Source: Thermoproteota archaeon (GTDB taxonomy: Archaea; Korarchaeota; Korarchaeia; Korarchaeales; Korarchaeaceae). Taken from it: a stretch of 5,219 bases of DNA. Positions 1 to 4,633 of this stretch are shown piece after piece. Under the pieces are notes generated by a model, which was not told where the DNA came from, did no database searches, and was given only the letters and a program-made list of their open reading frames with translations. The DNA lies in assembly GCA_003661265.1 (NCBI GenBank), contig QMVU01000099.1, forward strand, positions 1 through 5,219. The letters run 5' to 3'. How positions within the stretch are numbered: position 1 is the first letter of the stretch; every line of letters starts with the position of its first letter. A program made the translations under genes and the position numbers.

Positions 1-1703
1 ACAACGGCTTCTATCTTGGTTCCAGGTCCAGGGATGCTCAGCTTAGCGAAGGATGCCGAACCGGAGGGGAAAGAAGGCTGTAATCCAGGTAAGATCTCCT
101 CCTTCTCCTTCGGAGAGATTACGAGGTAAGCTGTTTGGGACTCAGGAACCCCAGATCCATGGAAAGATAATGTGGCTGTTCCTATCGTCCTCCCCTCCAT
201 TAGGAAGGAGACCTGGACTTCTCCCTCGAGGGGCGCGTCCCCGGAGTTGGTGATCAGAGCCTTCAGGACGAGGGTCTCTCCGTCCCTCTGACAGAATAGG
301 GGGTAGAAGGAAGTTACGACCAGGTCCGGAAGCTCAACCTTAAGTGGGAAGTCTACCTTGGCCCTGTTGTTCTCCGAATTAGGGTCAAAGGTCCCCTCGG
401 ATGGGATGATCTGGACCTCAACGCTCATGTCTCCAACAGCTTCCTCAGGTATCTTGAAATCCGGTCCTCCAGGGGAAAGCCAAATTGTTCTCGCCTCTCC
501 TGGGGCTACTCCACCCACAGATACCGTTTGAAACACGTTTTTTGGGACAAGCTTGCTTCCCTGCCTTACGTAGTAGAGCATCGTTATGAAAAGGTCTGCC
601 CTTTCAGCGGTCACCATCCCCTCGTTCCTGATCGTCACCATGAACTCCACATGATCCCCTGTCTTCGGGTAATTTGGCAGCGGGATTATGTCGTTTGAGT
701 AGACCGCCAGATCTGGGTACGGGAGGAGGATCTTTATCCTGACTATCTCTGATTCAGAACCGAAGTAATCGCTCGTTTCTGGGAAGAAAGCCCTGACTTG
801 GTATATGCCTGGGGTCGATGGAGTTTCCCACACGAAGGAGAAGGATCCGTCCTCCTCTACCTCGACTGAGCATATCTTTACCCATGTAGTGCCCCTAAGA
901 TACTTGAGGGTGACCGTCCCGCTGACAGGAGGGGATACCTTCCCGCTAAACTTTACTTCCTCCCCTGCAAGGACCTCATTCTTATCACAACTAAGCTCTA
1001 GATGCGTGAAGTCCAGCTTCACCCAGACGAATACCTTCTCGCTCTCGCATCCCTCTCGTTCGTTAGTGGGAGGAGCCATTGCTTGAAAGGCCCACCTACC
1101 AACTTCGTTGGCGGTTATAGAGGCCTCAAACCTTCCGCCCTCATCGCTCTCCGTACTTATCTCGTTGGTCTTGCCGTCAGGTCTCTCGACAACTATCCTA
1201 ACGAGCGATCTAGCTGGAGGGGATAGCCTCCCTCTTACCCTGATTTCCTCCCCCTTCTTAACCCTGTCCCTCTCAGCAGCAATCTCGATTACACAGCTTC
1301 CCTTCGTTGGAACCTCCTTTGGCTTCTTTCCACTGACCTTGAAAGTAGTCTGACCAGAGGGCTGTCCTGAGGCCTCGGTTGCGATAGCAACCACGGTATA
1401 GGTCCCGGGTTTCGCGTCACTTGGCAGGTTGAAGGAAGCTTGAACGTTTCCTGAGCTAGCTATCTTGACCGTGTGAAACACTGTTTTCCCATCGGGATCC
1501 CTGACCGTTATGTCGACGTTCCCTCCGTATGGTTCCTCCCCAGCCGTAGCCTGAACCTTAACAGTTATCTTCACGACGTCCCCAGGTTTGTACTCCGCCT
1601 TATCAACGGAAACAGACACGACATATGCGGCCCCCACGTGCATGGGGGCAAACAGGTTCAGGCAGATGAGTAGGAGGGCTGATAGGCGTCTTAATGAGGC
1701 CAA
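1..1703 (-). CDS. Secreted multidomain Ig-like/CARDB surface protein (C-terminus beyond left edge)
   Basis: This frame is open for 567 codons from a TTG at 1703 to the left edge, so the C-terminus is missing. Residues 1-26 form a signal peptide: Arg at 5-6, a Leu-rich core (LSALLLICLNLFA) and a likely cut near VGA-A. Three beta-sandwich Ig-like domains follow: about 29-123 (KAEYKPGDVVKITVKV, then DPDGKTV, like the MG2/bacterial-Ig type), 138-229 (KKGEEIRVRGRLSPP) and 236-325 (LAGEEVKFSGKVSPP). The last two share the GEE-x5-G-[RK]-[LV]-SPP signature and look like duplicates. Two CARDB-like domains begin at PDLAVYS (330) and PDLVVTS (459); the first ends with NSENNRAKV, the usual closing motif. 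Such proteins are generally exported structural or adhesive modules, and no catalytic site is visible. TTG is the first possible start after an in-frame TAA and has a GGGTG 5 bases upstream. The domain calls are solid; the function is unknown. Confidence 0.9.
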   Translation of the reverse strand, partial: MASLRRLSALLLICLNLFAPMHVGAAYVVSVSVDKAEYKPGDVVKITVKVQATAGEEPYGGNVDITVRDPDGKTVFHTVKIASSGNVQASFNLPSDAKPGTYTVVAIATEASGQPSGQTTFKVSGKKPKEVPTKGSCVIEIAAERDRVKKGEEIRVRGRLSPPARSLVRIVVERPDGKTNEISTESDEGGRFEASITANEVGRWAFQAMAPPTNEREGCESEKVFVWVKLDFTHLELSCDKNEVLAGEEVKFSGKVSPPVSGTVTLKYLRGTTWVKICSVEVEEDGSFSFVWETPSTPGIYQVRAFFPETSDYFGSESEIVRIKILLPYPDLAVYSNDIIPLPNYPKTGDHVEFMVTIRNEGMVTAERADLFITMLYYVRQGSKLVPKNVFQTVSVGGVAPGEARTIWLSPGGPDFKIPEEAVGDMSVEVQIIPSEGTFDPNSENNRAKVDFPLKVELPDLVVTSFYPLFCQRDGETLVLKALITNSGDAPLEGEVQVSFLMEGRTIGTATLSFHGSGVPESQTAYLVISPKEKEEILPGLQPSFPSGSASFAKLSIPGPGTKIEAV

Positions 1704-1708
1704 CCCTA

Positions 1709-1715
1709 CACCCTC
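1709..1715 (-). promoter_or_regulatory. Ribosome binding site of the TTG-start surface-protein gene
   Basis: On the minus strand GAGGGTG lies 5 bases before the TTG at 1703. The GGTG core matches the archaeal 16S rRNA 3' tail (CACC). It supports this unusual start, as no in-frame ATG precedes the end of the signal peptide core and an in-frame TAA lies 18 bases before the TTG. Confidence 0.6.
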
Positions 1716-1785
1716 TCTACATTACTATACCCCCCACCCAGCGAGTGCCAGAATGGAGGATACTAGTTTAACTCCCAGACCTTCC

Positions 1786-1794
1786 TTAAATAAG
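1786..1794 (-). promoter_or_regulatory. TATA-like box for the surface-protein gene
   Basis: CTTATTTAA on the minus strand sits in the most AT-rich part of the spacer, preceded by an A-rich BRE-like stretch. Archaeal spacing would place transcription start near 1763, giving a leader of about 60 bases that carries the ribosome site. It also suggests the gene has its own promoter rather than depending on the gene upstream. Assigned by eye, with no transcript data. Confidence 0.4.
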
Positions 1795-1925
1795 TTATTT
1801 ATTTTAGATTCAAGAACAATTCCCCAATCATCTTTGTATTAAGAAACTGGAGACCCTGTAAGATATCACCATTCACGCAAATCTCCAGAGAAGAGCATCG
1901 CGCGATGATATACTACCTCCCTTAA

Positions 1926-2828
1926 CTAACCCTTTTCTAAAACAGGAACGTCACTAGGCGTCTGCAAGCTTATTCTCATCCCATCATACGCGAATCTAAT
2001 GTTAAACTCCCTATACCTCCTTTCTAGCTCCTTATACTCGTCGTAACTTTTTCCCCACTCTTCCTCTATGTGCGTTATCACTATTTCATTCACATTGAGC
2101 CTTCTGGAAATTTCCAGAACCTCTTCCAGCGAAAATAATTCTTTTCTCAACACATTACTCTCTGGAATCGTTATTCCATCCTTTAGAGGCCCTTCGGGGA
2201 ACACATTGCCTATAATGAGTAAATCTAGGTTCCTAACCATGTTAGCGTTGGGAAAGGGTTTTGAGTCACACGGAGCATAGGCCACCTTCCTATCACCTTT
2301 CTCCACGACAAAGACCGTGGATACATTCCAGCTAGTCTTAACCCTAATCGGGGTTATGGAGATGCCCTTCACCTCCACTGTTCCCTCGTTCTCAAGTTCA
2401 AAGGTTTCGATAAGGCCCAGTTTCTCATAGTAATCGAAGAAAGGCCCATGTTTGTTTCTTATAGCCCTTAGGTCCCTCATTACCTCTTTCAAAGCGTAAA
2501 CTTTAACCTTCTTAGATGGCCTCTCCCCTCTGACGAACTTACCAAGCCAGAACATGTACATCCTTTCCACTATCCTCATTCCAAGCGTGTGATCCGGGTG
2601 CCAATGGGTGTAAAATATGAAGTCAACAGAGCTTATCCCCTCCCTGTTCAGCTGGACCGCGATCTCCTCAGGTGTATCGAAGAGGATGTTTGGACCCGGG
2701 ATGAAAAGGGAGGAACCTGTTCGTGCGTAAGGGATTCCCTTCCTCCTGGCCTCAACGCAAACCCTGCAGCTACACCCAGGTCTGGGAATAGGAGTTGAAC
2801 CGCCCGATCCCAGGATTATTAGTTTCAT
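1926..2828 (-). CDS. PhnP-like metallo-beta-lactamase-fold hydrolase (probable phosphodiesterase)
   Basis: The 300-residue product begins MKLIILGSGGSTPIPRPGC. The LGSGGS strand and the CxCxxC at C19, C21 and C24 mark the PhnP branch of the MBL fold, whose known members hydrolyse cyclic phosphate esters such as phosphoribosyl 1,2-cyclic phosphate and hold a structural zinc with those cysteines. The main metal motif is THWHPDH (H75, H77, D79, H80); D188 (YAPCD) and H253 (VITHIEE) are the expected later ligands. Two positions look altered: the usual third-motif His appears to be Thr (T165 in VKTSW), and the second His of THxxH, a zinc ligand in E. coli PhnP, is Glu (E256). I chose the ATG at 2828 because AGGAGAT precedes it by 6 bases; an ATG at 2852 would bury that site inside the gene. 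No other phosphonate genes are nearby, so the substrate is open. It diverges from the membrane-protein gene. Confidence 0.88.
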   Translation of the reverse strand: MKLIILGSGGSTPIPRPGCSCRVCVEARRKGIPYARTGSSLFIPGPNILFDTPEEIAVQLNREGISSVDFIFYTHWHPDHTLGMRIVERMYMFWLGKFVRGERPSKKVKVYALKEVMRDLRAIRNKHGPFFDYYEKLGLIETFELENEGTVEVKGISITPIRVKTSWNVSTVFVVEKGDRKVAYAPCDSKPFPNANMVRNLDLLIIGNVFPEGPLKDGITIPESNVLRKELFSLEEVLEISRRLNVNEIVITHIEEEWGKSYDEYKELERRYREFNIRFAYDGMRISLQTPSDVPVLEKG

Positions 2829-2834
2829 TCTCAA

Positions 2835-2841
2835 ATCTCCT
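2835..2841 (-). promoter_or_regulatory. Shine-Dalgarno site that decides the hydrolase start
   Basis: AGGAGAT on the minus strand ends 6 bases before the ATG at 2828. It is the strongest ribosome site in the window and supports 2828 over the upstream in-frame ATG at 2852. The protein then starts directly at the first beta strand (MKLIILGSGG), as is usual for the family. Confidence 0.75.
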
Positions 2842-2886
2842 AGGCAATTCAATGAGTTCCTTTAACTTCTTCGCTCAAGCTGGAGG

Positions 2887-2894
2887 TATTAAAG
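2887..2894 (-). promoter_or_regulatory. TATA-like box for the hydrolase gene
   Basis: CTTTAATA on the minus strand lies about 60 bases before the ATG at 2828. Transcription would then start near 2864, leaving a leader of about 35 bases that includes the AGGAGAT site. A second candidate, GTTAAAGG near 2860-2867, is closer but would leave a very short leader. Assigned by eye only. Confidence 0.3.
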
Positions 2895-2925
2895 GATTAT
2901 CTGAGCCTTCGCATCAAGGTTCTAA

Positions 2926-2934
2926 GATTTAAGG
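2926..2934 (+). promoter_or_regulatory. TATA-like box, probably driving a leaderless transcript
   Basis: GATTTAAGG is centred about 26 bases before the GTG at 2956 and 32 before the ATG at 2962. Archaeal transcription usually starts about 25-27 bases after the TATA centre, so the mRNA would begin at or next to the start codon. There is also no usefully spaced Shine-Dalgarno sequence, which fits leaderless translation. Confidence 0.4.
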
Positions 2935-2955
2935 AAGGCCTTCACTAAGATCCAG

Positions 2956-3882
2956 GTGCATATGCCCTCGGAGTCCGAGGAGGAAATACGATCTAAACTT
3001 AAGAAGCTCGAGGATCTGTATTCAAAGGGAAAGGTAAGCGAATCTACGTACTTAGAGCTAAAGAAGAAGTACTTAGATGCCCTAGAAAGGATAAAAGAAG
3101 CTAAAGCAGCTAAGATAGAGGCAGAAGTTGCTATTGAACGCGAGGCCAAGGGAATCCCCCTGAAGATTGTGGTGATTGTCCTAGTGCTGGTTGCCGTAGC
3201 TGGAATTGGAGGCTTCTACTTCTTGGGAAGGGGAAGGGTCTCACCTACCCAGACTCCGATTCCAACTCCGGTAAGCCCTTCACCAACCCCATCCCCAACT
3301 CCAAGTCCGACTGTCCAGCCAACACCCTCTCCTACCCCACCACCTCGAGTTCCATTAAGGGAGGTGATGATTTCGGTGGTGGAGGCCGCTAAGAAAAAAT
3401 GTCACACCGCCTATCCCATAGTCGCCTCTACAGGTCCATGGGTTTACGATACATTTAGACCTGAGAGCATAAGGTGCTGGAGCATCAGGTTTTACTGCCC
3501 AAACAGGGACGCCACATACGTGTATGACTGGGATGAAGGCAACGTGACCTTCAACGAGGAAATCGGGGAGGTTATGTTCCCACCTGAATTCACGCCACTA
3601 GAACTTAGATGGGTTGTTTCTCCTGTAGATGCCTTTTCAATAGCCCTAGACTCTGGCGGAAGGTCGTTTGTGGAGAGCATCGGGAAGAAGGTTCAAGTCT
3701 GGATGCACCTCTCAAGCAGGGAGGTAGCTGTCTATTACAAGCTAATTTCTCTAGGAGATGAGGCCCAAATAACTTGTGATTACGTTTGGATAGTTGCCTT
3801 CTCGGCAGGAGGGCCTGGAAACAGGCTGAAGGTCTACATAGATGCCGAGACGGGGGTTGTCCTGAAGACGACTAGGTACTAG
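2956..3882 (+). CDS. Membrane-anchored protein: SHOCT-like/coiled coil, one TM helix, Pro-Thr-Ser linker, PepSY-like C-terminal half
   Basis: The product has 308 residues from the GTG at 2956, or 306 from the ATG at 2962. Residues 10-46 resemble a SHOCT-type short helical domain (KKLEDLYSKGKVSESTYLEL) and run into a charged helix, probably a coiled coil, to about 64. Residues 69-91 form one membrane helix (IVVIVLVLVAVAGIGGFYF). Residues 96-131 are a Pro/Thr/Ser linker of PTPSPTPSPT type, typical of extracytoplasmic spacers. The rest (132-308) appears to be two tandem PepSY-like units: a diverged one (EVMISVVEAAKKK to about 200) and a clearer one (SPVDAFSIALDSGG, ending VYIDAETGVVL). Cysteines lie at 149, 174, 181 and 274. 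I infer N-terminus inside and C-terminus outside. PepSY domains are often linked to inhibiting or binding peptidases, but no peptidase is encoded nearby, so the role is unknown. Its neighbours are a divergent hydrolase gene and a convergent gene 49 bases downstream. Confidence 0.88.
   Translation: MHMPSESEEEIRSKLKKLEDLYSKGKVSESTYLELKKKYLDALERIKEAKAAKIEAEVAIEREAKGIPLKIVVIVLVLVAVAGIGGFYFLGRGRVSPTQTPIPTPVSPSPTPSPTPSPTVQPTPSPTPPPRVPLREVMISVVEAAKKKCHTAYPIVASTGPWVYDTFRPESIRCWSIRFYCPNRDATYVYDWDEGNVTFNEEIGEVMFPPEFTPLELRWVVSPVDAFSIALDSGGRSFVESIGKKVQVWMHLSSREVAVYYKLISLGDEAQITCDYVWIVAFSAGGPGNRLKVYIDAETGVVLKTTRY
3241..3348 (+). repeat. Low-complexity Pro/Thr/Ser coding repeat (extracytoplasmic linker)
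   Basis: This C-rich, G-poor stretch is built of irregular CCAACTCC/CCAAGTCC-like units and encodes residues 96-131 of the membrane protein, mostly Thr-Pro and Ser-Pro steps. Such tracts vary in length between relatives and in archaea are often O-glycosylated spacers between a membrane anchor and an outer domain. Glycosylation is inferred, not seen. Confidence 0.8.
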
Positions 3883-3931
3883 GTCACATCGGGACCAGTG
3901 CAGGACCACCTTTCTAAAGGATTTGGGCAAA
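3883..3931. other. Short spacer between convergent genes
   Basis: These 49 bases separate the stop of the membrane-protein gene from the stop of the transglutaminase-like gene. They hold only a weak CCTTT-CT-AAAGG hairpin (3909-3920) and short T-runs. They could serve as a bidirectional terminator, but nothing is strong enough to call one. Confidence 0.35.
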
Positions 3932-4192
3932 TTAAACCAATCTGCTGGATTCCACCCTAATGCGCTCGAGCAATTCGTTTATCCTCCTATTAAAGCTCCT
4001 CATCAGCAGAGGGAAGAAGGGCCTTATGTAGGGAGGAAGGCCCTTTCCCCTACTGACCTCTCTTGGAACATTGGCGTAAACCCCGCAGTCCTCTATGAAA
4101 TCGAAACCATTGATAAGAACGCTTCTTCCATCCCATTCGTTTACAAGGAAAATTGGCTCTAGACCTTTGTCTATGGTTGCATCAGCCACAAA

Positions 4193-4200
4193 CCATCACC
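4193..4200 (-). other. Frame change 3 in the transglutaminase-like gene (one base missing)
   Basis: On the minus strand GGTGATGG joins the frame reading EVYLG to the frame reading WFVADATIDKGL. One added base, for example GAT-TGG, restores a continuous reading and sets Trp three residues before the Asp of DAT, as is common in the family. Confidence 0.7.
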
Positions 4201-4264
4201 TAGGTAGACTTCTGCCGCTACATAGTGAAGCTCGACGTTCCTGAACTTACGTTCCTTGCCGAGG

Positions 4265-4269
4265 AAAAA
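4265..4269 (-). other. Frame change 2 in the transglutaminase-like gene (one extra T in a T5 run)
   Basis: On the minus strand GAGCTTTTTCCTCGG leads to an early TAA at 4247-4249. Removing one T gives INELF-LGKERKFRNVELHY, which leads straight into the catalytic His region. Confidence 0.72.
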
Positions 4270-4467
4270 GCTCGTTAATCCTTCTAACAACCTCTTCGGA
4301 GAACTTAACCCTCCAATAATGGAATCTCGCTGGAATTTCAATGTTCCTACATAGAGCTAGTTGAAGTATTGCCTTAGAAACACATATCCGGGGCTCATCC
4401 TTCCTCCTTAAAGCCTCGGAAGCCCTATAGATAGGAGAGGCTCCCCACTTAATGTCCCTGACGAAGT

Positions 4468-4472
4468 AAAAA
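4468..4472 (-). other. Frame change 1 in the transglutaminase-like gene (one extra T in a T5 run)
   Basis: On the minus strand GTATTTTTACTTC splits the N-terminal piece, which otherwise stops at 4449-4451 after 53 codons, from the piece encoding FVRDIKWG. Removing one T gives the continuous AISVFYFVRDIKW, a standard family helix. Confidence 0.75.
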
Positions 4473-4618
4473 TACTGATATTGCTGACTCCATTTCATCC
4501 CTAGAGTTTTCTCCTATTTTCTCGCATAATCTTAGGAGCTCAGGTGAGCTATTAACGTACTTGGCCGTCCTCAGGTATTGTTCAAATCCTCTATCAGCAA
4601 TTCCAGTCATCTCCCGGT

Positions 4619-4623
4619 CCCTC
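4619..4623 (-). promoter_or_regulatory. Ribosome binding site of the transglutaminase-like gene
   Basis: GAGGG on the minus strand lies 8 bases before the ATG at 4610, in the 23-base gap after the oxidoreductase stop. It supports this ATG as the start and translation from a shared message. No separate promoter fits in the gap. Confidence 0.5.
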
Positions 4624-4633
4624 GATAGGGTAC

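Larger units (their letters stand above)
1704..1925. other. Intergenic spacer between two minus-strand genes
   Basis: These 222 bases contain no credible gene on either strand. They hold the ribosome site and TATA-like box of the surface-protein gene. Nearer the end of the hydrolase gene there are two weak symmetric elements: a 7-base inverted repeat (1847-1853 with 1882-1888) and a 12-base perfect palindrome CATCGCGCGATG (1896-1907). No clear T-run terminator follows the hydrolase stop. Confidence 0.6.
3932..4610 (-). pseudogene. Transglutaminase-like (papain-fold) gene interrupted by three single-base frame changes
   Basis: Three reading-frame pieces together spell one transglutaminase-like protein. 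It begins MTGIADRGFEQYLRTAKYVN at the ATG at 4610, with GAGGG 8 bases upstream. The frame must drop one base at T5 (4468-4472) to continue SVF-YFVRDIKWG, drop one at T5 (4265-4269) to continue INELF-LGKERKF, and gain one near 4193-4200 to continue EVYLG-WFVADATID. The joined product is 225 residues. It carries the family hallmarks in order: the YFVRDIKW helix (about 48-55), catalytic C76 in ICVSKA before IPAR (92-95), H128 in LHYVAAEVY, D143 in ADATID, then VNEWDGRS. These families act as cysteine proteases, amidases or transglutaminases; the substrate is unknown. It follows the oxidoreductase gene by 23 bases, probably in one operon. Because the triad and both flanks are well kept, recent decay and assembly error are both possible. 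As written, the longest single piece is 85 codons. Confidence 0.85.

Noticed and set aside
1660..1664. Lipoprotein signal at Cys14 of the surface protein (LLIC)
   Set aside because: The Cys lies in the middle of the hydrophobic core and lacks the small residues of a lipobox; an ordinary signal peptidase site near VGA-A fits better.
53..1842. Plus-strand open frames (53-253, 805-1086, 1002-1226, 1108-1353, 1473-1673, 1588-1842)
   Set aside because: They lie wholly or mostly opposite the long continuous minus-strand surface-protein frame, have Ser/Pro/Leu-rich translations without recognisable motifs, and overlap each other.
2068..2798. Plus-strand open frames at 2068-2280 and 2589-2798
   Set aside because: They are antisense to the PhnP-like hydrolase, whose motifs are clear; no family features are seen in them.
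2829..2852. Upstream ATG at 2852 as the start of the hydrolase
   Set aside because: It would add eight residues before the family's normal first strand and place the strong AGGAGAT site inside the coding region.
3365..3370. TGATGA resembling a C box of a C/D guide RNA
   Set aside because: It lies inside the membrane-protein coding frame and has no properly spaced D and D'/C' boxes.
2922..3680. Minus-strand open frames at 2922-3149 and 3492-3680
   Set aside because: They are antisense to the membrane-protein gene. The first has a Ser-rich, low-complexity translation that mirrors the Lys/Glu-rich sense frame.
3923..4162. Plus-strand open frame of 79 codons
   Set aside because: It is antisense to the C-terminal part of the transglutaminase-like gene, where the minus strand encodes recognisable ADATID and EWDGRS motifs.
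3932..4498. Treating the minus-strand pieces 4247-4498 and 3932-4189 as two separate small genes
   Set aside because: One holds the catalytic Cys region and the other the catalytic Asp region of the same family; the His region lies between them in a shifted frame. The starts of the two pieces (ATG 4498, GTG 4189) fall inside conserved sequence.
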